Assembly: GCA_947501275.1 (NCBI GenBank)
Contig: CANMVD010000002.1
Location: forward strand, 62,001 to 126,000
Length of the DNA stretch: 64,000 bases
Source: an uncultured Tateyamaria sp.
Lineage (GTDB): Bacteria > Pseudomonadota > Alphaproteobacteria > Rhodobacterales > Rhodobacteraceae
Reading direction: 5' to 3'
Shown here: in pieces, positions 28,008 through 38,160 of the stretch
Numbering within the stretch: the stretch's first letter is position 1
Layout of the letters: the number at the start of each line of letters is the position of its first letter
The notes under the pieces: generated by a model
What the model was told of the DNA's origin: nothing
The model's database searches: none
The model's input: only the letters and a program-made list of their open reading frames with translations
Made by a program: the position numbers and the translations under genes

Positions 28008-28592
28008 TCAGGCGGCTTTGTCAGCTTGCAGCGCACGCAAAACCGAGGCGTACCCGCCTGCATCCAGATGCACTTGTTCTGCAGCAGTGGTTGCGCGCCC
28101 CAGCACCTTGTTGCGGTGCGGAAAACGGCCAAACTGGCGGATCACTTCGCGATGTGCACGGGCGTGCAGCAATTGGGTCTCGTCCTGCTCCATACGCTCG
28201 CAGATCAGCCGCACGGCGCGGTCCTGATCGCACGCGTTTTCCGAGTGCTCGAGCGGCATGTAAAAAAACTGGCGCGCCGGTGTGTCGATCCGCAGGTCCC
28301 ACCCTTTTGCAATCGCCATCTTGGCGGCGGCCAGTGCGGCGCGATCCATTGCAAAACTGCGCGCATCATCGCGGAACATATTGCGCGAAAATTGGTCCGT
28401 CAGAATGATATAGGCAAGTGACCCGTTGGGATATGTGAGCCAAAGGGAATGGCTGCCTGCGCGGGCTGCGTCCCATGCGGGTTGAAATCGCTCCCGGATG
28501 GTGGCGTCAAGATCGGGGTCGCTTTTATACCACGCCTCGGGTCCGCATTCATCGAGCCAAAAGCTCAAAACCTCGTCCGGTCCAACCATCAC
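28008..28592 (-). CDS. DUF924 family protein
   Basis: This 194-residue all-helical protein of the DUF924 family is recognised by PDEVLSFWLDECGPEAWYKSDPDLD at the start, YIILTDQFSRNMFR in the middle, YMPLEHSENACDQDRAV and the FPHRNKVLGR motif near the C-terminus. No biochemical function is established for the family; the fold resembles tetratricopeptide-like helical bundles. It stands alone, downstream of the second MFS gene on the same strand. Confidence 0.9.
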   Translation of the reverse strand: MMVGPDEVLSFWLDECGPEAWYKSDPDLDATIRERFQPAWDAARAGSHSLWLTYPNGSLAYIILTDQFSRNMFRDDARSFAMDRAALAAAKMAIAKGWDLRIDTPARQFFYMPLEHSENACDQDRAVRLICERMEQDETQLLHARAHREVIRQFGRFPHRNKVLGRATTAAEQVHLDAGGYASVLRALQADKAA

Positions 28593-28716
28593 AAAACCCT
28601 CCTAAACCCAACACCCTTGGTCAATCGTTACACATTTAACCTGTGCGTCCCAATCACGAAATACAACAGGCCGGACACAATTCGCGCGTGACGGGAACCC
28701 GAAATTGGTCAAGTTT

Positions 28717-29985
28717 TCAGGCACTTTGCGCCTCTTCTTCGGCCTCAAGTTCGACTTCGATTGCGTATTCCTGCGCGATTTCCATAGCAACGGGTGTTGT
28801 CGCAGCCTGGGACATAGCAACATACGATCCCGTCTCGTCTGCGGACAGTCCGGCACGTTGTGTCATACGGTAACCAGCATAACAAACCAGCGCTGCAAAA
28901 AGCACGCCCATATAAAGGAAAAAGCCCCCCGGTCCCATGCTCTCCATCAGGGCACCGACAATCAGCGGACCAAAGACCGCCCCCGTACCATTGATGAACA
29001 CAAGCCCACCTGATGCAGCGGCCATGTCATCGTGATCCAGAAAGTCATTCGTGTGCGCGATCAGCAGCGAATACAGCGGGTTCGACATGCCCCCGACCAC
29101 AAAGGCAGACACAAGCAACATCGCAAAGCTGCCCCCCAGCATGAGACCGATCACAGATCCCATGACACCAACAGCCGAAACACCAACGATCAGCGTGCGC
29201 CGATCCATACGGTCCGACCCCCACCCGATCGGATATTGCAGCAGCACGGCGCCCACAAAGAACGTCGCCACAAAGGTCGAGATTTCACCAACCCCCAGCC
29301 CGATCTGTGCGCCATAGACCGATGACATCCCGAACTGCGCCGAGAACACGCCCCCCAGAATCAACATTCCCGCACATCCCAGCGGCGAGGTCTTGACCAG
29401 AGCCCGCAACGTCATGGGTTTGGTTGTTGAAAAGGCAGGAACCGGACTGATCGACAACAGGATCGGCGTCAGCGCGATAGAAACAAGCACCGAAGGAATG
29501 ACAAACAGAATAAACCCGGATGGGTCCGCAGTCAGCAACAGCGCCTGAGACGCAACAATCCCGAGCGTCTGCACGATCATGTAAAGCGACAGCGCCTTGC
29601 CGCGATTGGAATTGTCAGCCGCATCATTCAGCCAGCTTTCCGCAGTGACATAGACCGCCGAGAAGCAGAACCCGATGATCACCCGCCCCACTGTCCACAC
29701 CCACGGATCCGCAAAGGTCGGATACAGAATCATCACTGCCGAAATCAGCGACGCAAGTGCCGCAAACACCCGCACATGCCCAACGCGACGGATCATCCCC
29801 GGCGCCATGCGACTGCCCCCGAGGAAGCCCGCAAAATAGGCAGACATCACAATCGACATTTCAAGGGTCGAGAATCCTTCGATCTCGCCCCGGATCCCCA
29901 GTAGCGTGCCTTGCATACCGTTCCCGATCATCAACAGGAACATGCCCAACAACAGCGCCCACGCGCTTGTCAGAACCTGGAACAT
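28717..29985 (-). CDS. MFS transporter, YcaD-like
   Basis: This 422-residue MFS protein has about 12 membrane segments, the GGSRMAPGMIRRVGHVRVF loop between helices 2 and 3, and TAESWLNDAADNSNRGKALS in helix 4-5, a segment typical of the YcaD/CynX-like branch. The last 45 residues are soluble and acidic (IEVELEAEEEAQSA). Substrate unknown. Confidence 0.88.
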   Translation of the reverse strand: MFQVLTSAWALLLGMFLLMIGNGMQGTLLGIRGEIEGFSTLEMSIVMSAYFAGFLGGSRMAPGMIRRVGHVRVFAALASLISAVMILYPTFADPWVWTVGRVIIGFCFSAVYVTAESWLNDAADNSNRGKALSLYMIVQTLGIVASQALLLTADPSGFILFVIPSVLVSIALTPILLSISPVPAFSTTKPMTLRALVKTSPLGCAGMLILGGVFSAQFGMSSVYGAQIGLGVGEISTFVATFFVGAVLLQYPIGWGSDRMDRRTLIVGVSAVGVMGSVIGLMLGGSFAMLLVSAFVVGGMSNPLYSLLIAHTNDFLDHDDMAAASGGLVFINGTGAVFGPLIVGALMESMGPGGFFLYMGVLFAALVCYAGYRMTQRAGLSADETGSYVAMSQAATTPVAMEIAQEYAIEVELEAEEEAQSA

Positions 29986-30092
29986 GATGACTTCTCCTTA
30001 GATCGGGGTGTGCGGCACCGCCATTTCGAGTCTACCACCGAAAATCCGCTGCGTCGCAGCAAAATACGACTGCTCAATGTCGATTTCAGATG

Positions 30093-31160
30093 CTACGCAT
30101 GCGGCAACAAAAGCGACGCATCGCCATATGAGAAAAAGCGGTAGCGATCCTGCACCGCATGGTCATAGATCGACTTGATCCGCTGCGCGCCCATGAGGGC
30201 GGACACCAACATCATGAGGGTCGATTTGGGCAGATGAAAGTTGGTCATCAGCCCGTCGGCAATGTTGAAGGTGAAACCGGGATAGATGAAAATATCCGTT
30301 TCGCCCTCCCATGCCGCGATGCCAGCCCCCTGCCCTTCGGTGTCGCGCGCCATGGTCTCGATCAAACGCAGCGCGGTTGTACCAACGGGTATGACCCGGT
30401 TTCCGCGCGCCTTGGCGGCGGCGATGTCTGTGGCTGCCTCAGCGCTGATCTGTCCCCATTCGGCATGCATTTTGTGCGTTGTAACGTCTTCGACCTTCAC
30501 TGGAAGAAATGTGCCGGCACCCACATGCAATGTCACATATGTGACCTGCACGCCCCGTGCCGCCAGCGCCGCCATCAGCACATCATCGAAGTGCAACGAT
30601 GCGGTGGGCGCGGCGACAGCGCCCGCATTGCGCGCCCAGATCGTTTGGTAGTCTGTCTTGTCTTGCTCATCAGCGGGACGTTTGGCTGCAATATAGGGGG
30701 GCAGCGGCATCGCCCCGGCCTCGGCCAAGGCGGCATCAAAGTCAGCGCCTGTCAGCTCAAAACGCAACCGCGCCTGCCCCTCTTCGACCATGACCAGCTT
30801 TGCCTTGAGCGCGTCAGAAAACACCACCTCTTCACCGATCCGGACTTTCTTGAGCGGTTTCAGCAGCGCCGACCACGTTCCGTCGCTGTTGGGTTCCAGC
30901 AACGTCGCCTCGATCCGTGCCGTCATGGGCCCCTGAGCGGTGTCGCGTGCGCGGGTGCCGGACAGGCGTGCCGGTATCACCTTGGTATCGTTCAACACCA
31001 ACAGATCGCCAGGGCGCAGCCATTGCGGCAGGTCCGTCACTCGGGCGTCATGCATGTCATCTCCGGCCCCAACAAGCAAACGCGCAGACGAGCGCGGCGA
31101 TGCCGGGCGCGTGGCGATCAGATCGTCGGGCAGAGCAAAGTCAAAATCACTGAGTTTCAT
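30093..31160 (-). CDS. queA: tRNA preQ1(34) S-adenosylmethionine ribosyltransferase-isomerase
   Basis: This 355-residue QueA transfers and isomerises the ribosyl part of S-adenosylmethionine onto preQ1 in tRNA, giving epoxyqueuosine. Family motifs are [43 protein letters not shown]-like [29 protein letters not shown] and [20 protein letters not shown] 31160 ([10 protein letters not shown]) gives normal length. It lies 22 bases after the large YhdP-like gene on the same strand and is probably co-transcribed with it. Confidence 0.96.
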   Translation of the reverse strand: MKLSDFDFALPDDLIATRPASPRSSARLLVGAGDDMHDARVTDLPQWLRPGDLLVLNDTKVIPARLSGTRARDTAQGPMTARIEATLLEPNSDGTWSALLKPLKKVRIGEEVVFSDALKAKLVMVEEGQARLRFELTGADFDAALAEAGAMPLPPYIAAKRPADEQDKTDYQTIWARNAGAVAAPTASLHFDDVLMAALAARGVQVTYVTLHVGAGTFLPVKVEDVTTHKMHAEWGQISAEAATDIAAAKARGNRVIPVGTTALRLIETMARDTEGQGAGIAAWEGETDIFIYPGFTFNIADGLMTNFHLPKSTLMMLVSALMGAQRIKSIYDHAVQDRYRFFSYGDASLLLPHA

Positions 31161-31182
31161 GACCCGCGGCTTATCTTCGGTG

Positions 31183-34100
31183 CTAGCGCTGATCAACCGC
31201 TTCTTGGCGCTCGCGCAGGCGGCGCTGCGCCGTTGTCTCCCCTTGCGGTTCTTCCGGAGCAAACGCCTCCGGTTGGCGTTGCAATGGTGCCGTTTCCGTT
31301 TCGCCCTCGACATCAGGCAACTCTGGCGCAGGGGCGCGGAAAATCTCGCGGAACATGCCCGGTGTCAAAGCTGACAATGGATTGACGGTGACCCGAGGAT
31401 CAGAGGCCGGACCACGCAACCGATAGTTAAACCCAATCAGCCCTTCGCCCTTGCGAGTGAAAATACTGCCAATCCCATTGAGCAGAAATAACGGTGAAAT
31501 CACGCCCTGCATGTCAAAAACAGAATTGGTTACGTCATAGGTGCCATCCATCGACAAACCTATCGAAGGGCCAACGGCACTGGCTTTGGTCAAGGTCATG
31601 GAATTCGGGGTGAGCCTGAACGCGGCTTCGACCTCCTGAAAGTGAATGCCGCTGCCACCCATTTGCTCGATCAGGCCCACAATGCTGGCAGCGTTGAGCA
31701 AGGCCGCAATGGCCGGGGCATCCGTCACCCGGGTGCCTGTGACTTCCAGCGTGCCATCAAAGCTGGCAGACCCCACGGGCAGCAATGTCAGCGACAAATC
31801 CCCGCCGCGCGCCTGTTTCAAGATGCCGGACGAGGCAAACACGCCGCCTGCGTCAGTGGCCACGACCCGCACCGCACTGCGCCCGTTCTGAGGCAGGATC
31901 TGCCCTCGCACCGCCGTTCCGCCATTGACCTTGGCCGTGAAGGTACCGTCGATCCCGCGCGTCATATCGAAGTCGCCCTGCACGCCGTCCAGTGCGATCG
32001 TGTCTGTGATCTGCAGGCGGTTCAGGGCCAGCGACAATGGCCCACCCCCTTGTGAACCGCCACCGCTGGACCCACCGAAATCGGCCTGCCGCAGATCCAG
32101 AGTGCCGCCGCGCACTTCGACTGCGGGCGGCGCGCCCTTGCCACGCCCCACCAGATCCACTGGCGCGCGCAGCCAGTCTCCAATCCGCACCTCGGAAAAC
32201 CGCGCCCGCTCAAGCCCGCCGCTGGCGCTTAGGGTTACATTTCCCTTTGCGCGCAGGCCCGGGGCTTCGAGCGTCAGATCATCCACGCGCGGCGTAGGCC
32301 CAAGCGCGCCGCTCAGCGACAAACGGCCCGGCGTTCCTGCCGCCTTGTTCCACCCCAAGGGCGGCGAATTCAGCCGTAGCCCGCGCATGTCGGTGCCAAG
32401 GGTAAAGGTCGGCACCGCTCCGCCCACAGGCAAATTGACGACGATCTCGCCCTGTCCCTTGCCCGTGACCAACCCGGCGGGCAATCCGATGCCAAACGCA
32501 TCAATCGTCGACTGAGACAGTTCTATCTGGCCCCGCACGGTGCTGGATTGCGGACCGGACCCGATGGGCTGCGACCAGACCGCATCAAAGGGCACGCCGT
32601 CCAGCGTGCCCGGGCCCGATACGTCCACGCCGGTGTTGTCAGCCGTGACGCGCAATGTCTCGGCGGCCAATGTCCGCCCTTCGATCAGGGTTTCGCTCTG
32701 TACACCGCTTGCCGTGCCGGTGGCATTGAAAGTCACGTCTGCTGTCTGAACGCCCCGACGCAAGGGTAAGGCAAGAGTGCCCGCCACCTGCATTGCGCCA
32801 TCGGCCAGATCCGGCGCGAGCCCTGCGCGCTTCATCACGTTCAGCGGTGGCTGATCCAAAAGAGACAGCGCGCCCGTCACTGACCCTGTTGCGGTCAAAC
32901 GGATCACCGCCGGTGCGCCATCCTTGACCGTGACGTCCGGAATGATGAACGACGACCCGCCCGCCTGAATGATCCCGCCCTGCGCCGGTGCCACCTGCCC
33001 TTCATCGACCGTTACAACAAATCGGTTATCAAGCAGGCTTGCCGTGCCGCGCGCGCCCGTGATGGGTGGCAGCGTTTTAACATAGCGCACATGCGCATCT
33101 TCATAGTCAAAACTGACATAGACCGTCGGCTTGCTGGTAGGATCATCGCGCAGGACCAGATCAAGATCACGCATCTGGCCTGCCACCAGGTTCTCAACAA
33201 GCCACGCCCGTGTCGGCGGAATAAACCGTTCTGGCCACAGATCAAACAGACGGTCCGGCGACAGCCCATCCATCTGCGCATCCACGCTATAGCGCCACCC
33301 CTCGGGCTCGGCGATCAGCGTCCCGCGCGCCAGCAACGCCTGTCCCCGATCCTGAAACAGCGCCTGCCCGACCTCCAGTGTGAACGGGTCAAGCCGCATC
33401 CGGAAATCCATTTCGGCCGCATCCAGCGCGATTGGAGCGTCATAAAGCGTGTCCGGATTTGCCGTCAGCGTGCTGGTGCGCAACTGGCCCACGAGGTCTT
33501 CCAGAGTGCCAGTGTCATCCACATTCAACACAGCCTGTCCCTCGATGCTGCCCTTGATCCACTCGCTGTCAACGGACAGTTCATCAAAAGTCAGGACGCC
33601 AAATTCCGGATCGTAATTGAAATAAGACCGGGCAGAGGCAAAGGGCACGGGGCGCGTTGCGTCGGTTGGTTGGATGACGCCCTCGCCAATCGAAAAGGTT
33701 ACGGACAAGGGTTCCAGCACGCCTGCCGCGCCGACACCTCCGCGCACGGACCCCGAAATCGGAGCCCGCAAGACATCCAGCCACGCAAATGCCGGGGCCA
33801 GAACGGCCACATCGCTTGCATCGACATTGTCGACCGTGGCCCCGAATGTCGCTTCTGCGCTTCCGATTTGGCTTTCGTAATTCGCCTCCAACGTGGCAAC
33901 ACCCTGCCCGCCGCTCAGCAGGGCCAAATCCGCACTAAGTTGCAGCGTATCCTGCGCCCGCGTTGCGCGCAGACGCCCACCATCGATTGTCCAGGCCCGC
34001 CCCGAACGCACATCCTCGATCCGCAATGTCAGGGCCTGCAGTTCAGCCGTGTCCAATGCCGACAGCGCCTGGCTCTCCAGCAGGCCATCCAAACGCTCGA

Positions 34101-34626
34101 TCAACTCCGCAAGGCTTGCCGCCTGCTCGGCGGGCGCGGTCAAATCATAGCCACCTGACAACACAACAGATCCGTCGGCAAGGCGACGCAGATTTGCAAA
34201 TACGCCGCTGACATTCACCGCCTTCAGCTGCGCGCGTCCTTCCAACAAGGCCACCGTGGACAGACCTGCACGCAGCTCACCGAACCCGACAACTTCGGCC
34301 CCCGCATCCGACACAACGCGCACGTTGGTCATCCGCAATCGCGGCTCCATCCCGTTTTCGACCACAAATTCAAGGGTATCGAAATCCAGGCTCGCCGTCT
34401 TGAGCGCCGCGGCCGCCTGTTCAGAAACGCGCGTGCGCACCCAGTCGGGTGCTGCGATAGCATTGCCCATCAGCACATAAATTGCAGTGCCCAAAATGGC
34501 TGCGAGACACAGGGAAAACAGCAGGCTCGTCAGCCCAAGGCGACGCCAGAGGCTCTTGCGCCGCTCGGGCATTTGCGATGTTGGGTCCGCTGTCGGACCT
34601 TTATCTGGGGTGTCTGCGCTGCTCAT
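31183..34626 (-). CDS. YhdP/AsmA-like inner-membrane protein
   Basis: This 1147-residue protein has one N-terminal membrane anchor ([22 protein letters not shown], about residues 30-52) followed by a very long periplasmic part rich in beta strands. The C-terminal third contains the AsmA-like region, with [25 protein letters not shown] and [16 protein letters not shown]. Proteins of the YhdP/TamB/AsmA group form long grooved beta structures thought to move phospholipids between inner and outer membranes; that role is inferred here. A proline/glutamate/arginine-rich tail follows residue 1100. Confidence 0.85.
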   Translation of the reverse strand: MSSADTPDKGPTADPTSQMPERRKSLWRRLGLTSLLFSLCLAAILGTAIYVLMGNAIAAPDWVRTRVSEQAAAALKTASLDFDTLEFVVENGMEPRLRMTNVRVVSDAGAEVVGFGELRAGLSTVALLEGRAQLKAVNVSGVFANLRRLADGSVVLSGGYDLTAPAEQAASLAELIERLDGLLESQALSALDTAELQALTLRIEDVRSGRAWTIDGGRLRATRAQDTLQLSADLALLSGGQGVATLEANYESQIGSAEATFGATVDNVDASDVAVLAPAFAWLDVLRAPISGSVRGGVGAAGVLEPLSVTFSIGEGVIQPTDATRPVPFASARSYFNYDPEFGVLTFDELSVDSEWIKGSIEGQAVLNVDDTGTLEDLVGQLRTSTLTANPDTLYDAPIALDAAEMDFRMRLDPFTLEVGQALFQDRGQALLARGTLIAEPEGWRYSVDAQMDGLSPDRLFDLWPERFIPPTRAWLVENLVAGQMRDLDLVLRDDPTSKPTVYVSFDYEDAHVRYVKTLPPITGARGTASLLDNRFVVTVDEGQVAPAQGGIIQAGGSSFIIPDVTVKDGAPAVIRLTATGSVTGALSLLDQPPLNVMKRAGLAPDLADGAMQVAGTLALPLRRGVQTADVTFNATGTASGVQSETLIEGRTLAAETLRVTADNTGVDVSGPGTLDGVPFDAVWSQPIGSGPQSSTVRGQIELSQSTIDAFGIGLPAGLVTGKGQGEIVVNLPVGGAVPTFTLGTDMRGLRLNSPPLGWNKAAGTPGRLSLSGALGPTPRVDDLTLEAPGLRAKGNVTLSASGGLERARFSEVRIGDWLRAPVDLVGRGKGAPPAVEVRGGTLDLRQADFGGSSGGGSQGGGPLSLALNRLQITDTIALDGVQGDFDMTRGIDGTFTAKVNGGTAVRGQILPQNGRSAVRVVATDAGGVFASSGILKQARGGDLSLTLLPVGSASFDGTLEVTGTRVTDAPAIAALLNAASIVGLIEQMGGSGIHFQEVEAAFRLTPNSMTLTKASAVGPSIGLSMDGTYDVTNSVFDMQGVISPLFLLNGIGSIFTRKGEGLIGFNYRLRGPASDPRVTVNPLSALTPGMFREIFRAPAPELPDVEGETETAPLQRQPEAFAPEEPQGETTAQRRLRERQEAVDQR

Positions 34627-34696
34627 GCCTTTATTCTTGTCTGCCCAGCCCTATCATGCCAGTCACATCTTTCACTTTGCTGCAAAAGGTCACGCG

Positions 34697-35158
34697 ATGC
34701 TTGATATAGCGACACCCGCTCCTGATTTCACCCTGCCGGATGGGGATGGCACTGACGTCACACTGTCCGCTCTCAAAGGAGGTGCCGTTGTTTTGTACTT
34801 CTATCCCCGAGATGACACGCCGGGCTGCACAAAAGAAGCCATTGCGTTCTCCGAGAATCTGGCTGCATTCGAAGCGGCAGGGGCAAAAGTCTTTGGGATC
34901 TCCAAGGACAGTGTCGCCAAGCACGCCAAGTTCTCAGCCAAGAAGGATCTGAGCGTGCCTCTGCTGTCGGATGAACATGGCTCAGTCTGCGAGGATTACG
35001 GCGTCTGGAAAGAGAAGAACATGTACGGCAAGACGTATATGGGGATCGAGCGAACGACCTTTCTGATTGATGCGAGCGGCGACATCGCAATGGTCTGGCC
35101 CAAGGTCAAAGTGCCCGGCCATGCAGAAGCAGTCCTTGCGGCGGTGCAGGCACTGTGA
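34697..35158 (+). CDS. bcp: Bcp/PrxQ-type peroxiredoxin
   Basis: This 153-residue thiol peroxidase has the Bcp signature YFYPRDDTPGCTKEAIAFSE; the peroxidatic cysteine is in PGCT near residue 45. In E. coli Bcp a resolving cysteine lies five residues later; here that position is Ile (CTKEAI), and the only other cysteine is in HGSVCEDYG. The enzyme may use that later cysteine, or work by a 1-Cys mechanism. The start at 34697 gives normal family length. The gene overlaps the DUF455 start as GTGA. Confidence 0.93.
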   Translation: MLDIATPAPDFTLPDGDGTDVTLSALKGGAVVLYFYPRDDTPGCTKEAIAFSENLAAFEAAGAKVFGISKDSVAKHAKFSAKKDLSVPLLSDEHGSVCEDYGVWKEKNMYGKTYMGIERTTFLIDASGDIAMVWPKVKVPGHAEAVLAAVQAL

Positions 35159-35991
35159 CCGAAACCACGCCGATGGAACTGCCCATGCCACTTGCGCAGA
35201 TGGCCGAAGAGGTGCTGCGGACAGCGGATGGGCGGGAAAAGACGGCCCTGTCTCACCGCTATGCGGCGGCATGGCGGGCTGCGCGCGCCGGTGGTGAAAC
35301 ACCCGAGATCGGAGTGGCCAGCCCACCTGATCACCCGGCACGCCCCGCTGCCCCGGAGTTGCTGAGCCCACGCGACGTCCCACGCCGCCGTCCCGGCAGC
35401 CCCGAGGGACGCATCGCGCTGCTGCATGCCGTTGCCCATATCGAACTGAACGCAGTAGACCTGCATTGGGACATCATTGCGCGGTTTTCGCATGTGCCGT
35501 TCCCGCTCGGTTTCTTTGATGACTGGGTCAAGGCAGCGGACGAAGAATCGAAACATTTCAACCTGATGTGTGACTGCCTTGAAGCACTAGGCAGCTCTTA
35601 TGGCGCGCTGCCTGCCCATGCCGGGATGTGGCGCGCGGCCGAAGATACCGCCACCGACATCATGGGACGCCTTGCTGTTGTGCCTATGGTGCTCGAGGCC
35701 CGCGGCCTTGATGTGACACCCGGCATGATCGACATTTTCCGCAAGGCCAAAGTCGAACAGGCAGTTGCCGCCCTTGAAACGATCTACGCAGAAGAAGTGG
35801 CGCATGTCGCCTATGGCTCAAAGTGGTTCCACTTTCTGTGTGGGCGGGAAAATGTAGACCCGAAAGAAACCTTTCACGGGCTGGTCCAAACCTATTTCCA
35901 CGGCCCCCTCAAACCACCGTTCAACGAAGAAAAACGCGCTGATGCAGGGATACCGCCCGACTTTTATTGGCCACTGGCCGTGGCAGATTAA
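35155..35991 (+). CDS. DUF455 family ferritin-like protein
   Basis: This 278-residue protein of DUF455 has a ferritin-like four-helix core with carboxylate/histidine metal-ligand patterns in HAVAHIELNAVDLHWDII, AADEESKHFNLM and YAEEVAHVAYGSKWF. No reaction is established for the family; a di-iron centre is an inference from these E...ExxH patterns. The likely start is GTG 35155, overlapping the bcp stop, so the two are coupled; this suggests a shared part in oxidative or metal stress. Confidence 0.85.
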   Translation: MTETTPMELPMPLAQMAEEVLRTADGREKTALSHRYAAAWRAARAGGETPEIGVASPPDHPARPAAPELLSPRDVPRRRPGSPEGRIALLHAVAHIELNAVDLHWDIIARFSHVPFPLGFFDDWVKAADEESKHFNLMCDCLEALGSSYGALPAHAGMWRAAEDTATDIMGRLAVVPMVLEARGLDVTPGMIDIFRKAKVEQAVAALETIYAEEVAHVAYGSKWFHFLCGRENVDPKETFHGLVQTYFHGPLKPPFNEEKRADAGIPPDFYWPLAVAD

Positions 35992-36174
35992 GACAGTGCG
36001 CCAACGTATGGATTCGGCTGGCGGAATGTCGCCGATACGTCACGTACAAGTATCGTATTACGGGAGTTATCCCCAGAAGGCTTGCCCAGACCCGGACAAG
36101 CCCTTATGCAGTCCGCAATGGGGCCGTGTTGGGGGACGTGAGCACCGCAATTGGGACGGGACAAGGAATGTGCT
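35992..36174 (+). other. Intergenic region upstream of the M23 peptidase gene
   Basis: About 180 bases. An AAGGA ribosome site at 36163-36167 fixes the downstream GTG start. A short inverted repeat, CGATAC/GTATCG, lies around 36038-36056. No other feature was seen. Confidence 0.4.
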
Positions 36175-37506
36175 GTGCGAACACGGCTAGGCATTAAATG
36201 GCACGCTCTTTTGGAGAAATATTTTCCAGAGCGGCGGGTCTTTCTAAAATCCGACAATGACACGCGGTTCATCCGGTTGCGGCCTGGAACGCAACTGGTG
36301 GCGTTTGCGGGCAGCTCATTTGTCGTCGCTTGGGCGATTGTGGCCACTGCGATCTTGCTGATGGACAGCATCGGATCGGGTAACTTCCGCGAACAGGCCA
36401 AACGCGATCAGCGCACCTATCAGGCGCGGCTCAACGATCTGTCCGGTCAACGCGACGCCCGCGCCGAAGAGGCGCTTGCTGCACAACAGCGCTTTAATGC
36501 GGCGCTTGAACAGATTTCCGTGATGCAATCGGAATTGCTTGCCTCCGAAACCCGCCGCCGCGAGTTGGAAACCGGGATCGAAGTCATTCAGGCGACGCTG
36601 CGCGGCACCATGAAAGACCGTGAAACCGCCCGCATTCAATTGGCCGAGTTGCAGGAAAAAGTCGACACCGGCGAAGGTGGTACAGCACTTGCCAGCGCCG
36701 GTGCGGGCGCGCCGATGGATTTCGTGGCCGAAGCGCTGGCAAAGACCGCCGCCGAACGTGATCAGGTAATCGAAGATGCGCAGACCGCCCTGCTCGCCGC
36801 TGATGAGATGGCAAGTCAGATCGATCTGATGCGCGAGCAGAACGACCAGATCTTCCGCCAACTCGAAGAAGCGATGACGGTATCTGTTGCTCCGCTCGAC
36901 AAAATGTTCCGCGCCGCTGGCATGCCAACCGACACAATTATCGAACAGGTGCGTCGCGGGTATTCAGGTCAAGGTGGTCCACTGACGCCTCTGTCGTTCT
37001 CCACACGCGGTGAAGAGCCAAGCGCCGACGCCCTGCGTGCCAATCGCATCCTGAACCAGATGGACCGTCTGAACCTCTACCGCATCGCGGCCCAAAAAGC
37101 GCCGTTTGCGACGCCGGTCAAAGACGCTTTCCGCTTTACGTCTTCCTTCGGGTTCCGCCGTGACCCCAAAACAGGTGGACGCCGTATGCACCGCGGCGTT
37201 GATTTCGCCGCCGGTTTGGGAACACCACTCTATGCAACGGCGGACGGTGTTGTGACCCATTCGGGCTGGCAGTCCGGATATGGTCGTCTCGTCAAAATCC
37301 AGCATGAATTCGGTATCGAGACACGATATGCGCACCTATCGAAACTTCGCGTGAAAGTTGGCCAAAGGGTCTCGCGCGGGGATCGGATTGGTGATATGGG
37401 AGCGTCTGGACGGGTGACCGGCGTGCATCTGCACTATGAAGTGCGTGTCGGCGGCAAGGCCGTAAATCCGATGATCTATATCAAGGCAGCGAACGATGTT
37501 TTCTAA
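36175..37506 (+). CDS. M23 family metallopeptidase, LytM-type, membrane-anchored
   Basis: This 443-residue protein has an N-terminal conserved segment (GIKWHALLEKYFPERRVFLK), one membrane helix (VAFAGSSFVVAWAIVATAILL), a long coiled coil at about residues 75-225, and a C-terminal LytM domain with zinc ligands in MHRGVDFAAG and VHLHYEVRVGGKAVNP. Its target should be peptidoglycan crosslinks. The start is GTG 36175, seven bases after AAGGA. The bactofilin gene overlaps its end by 11 bases; pairing of an M23 peptidase with bactofilin is known in cell-shape systems elsewhere. Confidence 0.93.
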   Translation: MRTRLGIKWHALLEKYFPERRVFLKSDNDTRFIRLRPGTQLVAFAGSSFVVAWAIVATAILLMDSIGSGNFREQAKRDQRTYQARLNDLSGQRDARAEEALAAQQRFNAALEQISVMQSELLASETRRRELETGIEVIQATLRGTMKDRETARIQLAELQEKVDTGEGGTALASAGAGAPMDFVAEALAKTAAERDQVIEDAQTALLAADEMASQIDLMREQNDQIFRQLEEAMTVSVAPLDKMFRAAGMPTDTIIEQVRRGYSGQGGPLTPLSFSTRGEEPSADALRANRILNQMDRLNLYRIAAQKAPFATPVKDAFRFTSSFGFRRDPKTGGRRMHRGVDFAAGLGTPLYATADGVVTHSGWQSGYGRLVKIQHEFGIETRYAHLSKLRVKVGQRVSRGDRIGDMGASGRVTGVHLHYEVRVGGKAVNPMIYIKAANDVF

Positions 37507-37993
37507 GAGCAAAATCAACGAACCCGGGCCCAATGCGGACGACTCCAAGCCAGCAGCGCCAGCAGCTGCGGCCCCTGCCCCCACCGCTGCGCCCAAGCAA
37601 AGCGAATTCAAGGCGTCCGCCCCAAAGGCCAAGCCACCCGCCTCCATCCTGTCGGCTGACCTGCATGTGACCGGCAACATGAAGACGACGGGCGATGTTC
37701 AGGTCGAAGGCACGGTCGAGGGCGACATTCGTGCGCACCTGCTGACCATCGGCGAAAGCGCCACCATCAAGGGCGAAGTGATCGCTGACGACGTGGTGAT
37801 CAACGGCCGTATCGTGGGCCGTGTGCGTGGTTTGAAAGTACGCCTTACCTCTTCGGCCCGTGTTGAGGGTGATATCATCCACAAGACTATCGCAATCGAG
37901 TCCGGCGCGCATTTCGAGGGATCTGTGCAACGCCAGGACGATCCGCTCAACTCCGGCAACAAGGGCAAGACCCCCGTTCCCGGCACTGAGTAA
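37496..37993 (+). CDS. Bactofilin
   Basis: This 165-residue polymer-forming cytoskeletal protein has a central right-handed beta-helix domain (VTGNMKTTGDVQVEGTVEGDI, ADDVVINGRIVGRVRGLKVR) flanked by proline/alanine-rich disordered tails at both ends, as in known bactofilins. It overlaps the membrane M23 peptidase gene by 11 bases, so translation is coupled and the two proteins probably form a site for localised wall remodelling. A strong terminator follows. Confidence 0.94.
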   Translation: MFSKSKINEPGPNADDSKPAAPAAAAPAPTAAPKQSEFKASAPKAKPPASILSADLHVTGNMKTTGDVQVEGTVEGDIRAHLLTIGESATIKGEVIADDVVINGRIVGRVRGLKVRLTSSARVEGDIIHKTIAIESGAHFEGSVQRQDDPLNSGNKGKTPVPGTE

Positions 37994-38020
37994 CGCGCAA
38001 CCGTCGCGACCAAAGACTGT

Positions 38021-38060
38021 AAAACGGGTGCCCTGAGATCAGCGGCACCCGTTTTCTTTT
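38021..38060 (+). terminator. Terminator after the bactofilin gene
   Basis: AAAACGGGTGCC and GGCACCCGTTTT form a long stem with a loop of about 11 bases, followed by a T-run. Confidence 0.9.
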
Positions 38061-38097
38061 GCGCGGGCGCCTGTAGCCGCAAACATGTTGCACAACG

Positions 38098-38132
38098 ACC
38101 AAAAGAAAAAGGCGCACCACCGGCACGCCTTG
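38098..38132 (-). terminator. Terminator for the cyclophilin operon
   Basis: On the minus strand, AAGGCG and CGCCTT enclose an 11-base loop and are followed by TTTCTTTT. It lies just after the second cyclophilin gene. Confidence 0.75.
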
Positions 38133-38160
38133 ATCACTCTTCAATAGTTCAACGCAGACC

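Noticed and set aside
30159-31385. 408-codon plus-strand frame antisense to queA
   Set aside because: Shadow of queA and the end of the YhdP-like gene; no start signal and no domain-like sequence.
33091-34158. 355-codon plus-strand frame antisense to the YhdP-like gene
   Set aside because: Shadow frame; low-complexity Arg/Pro/His-rich translation without recognisable features.
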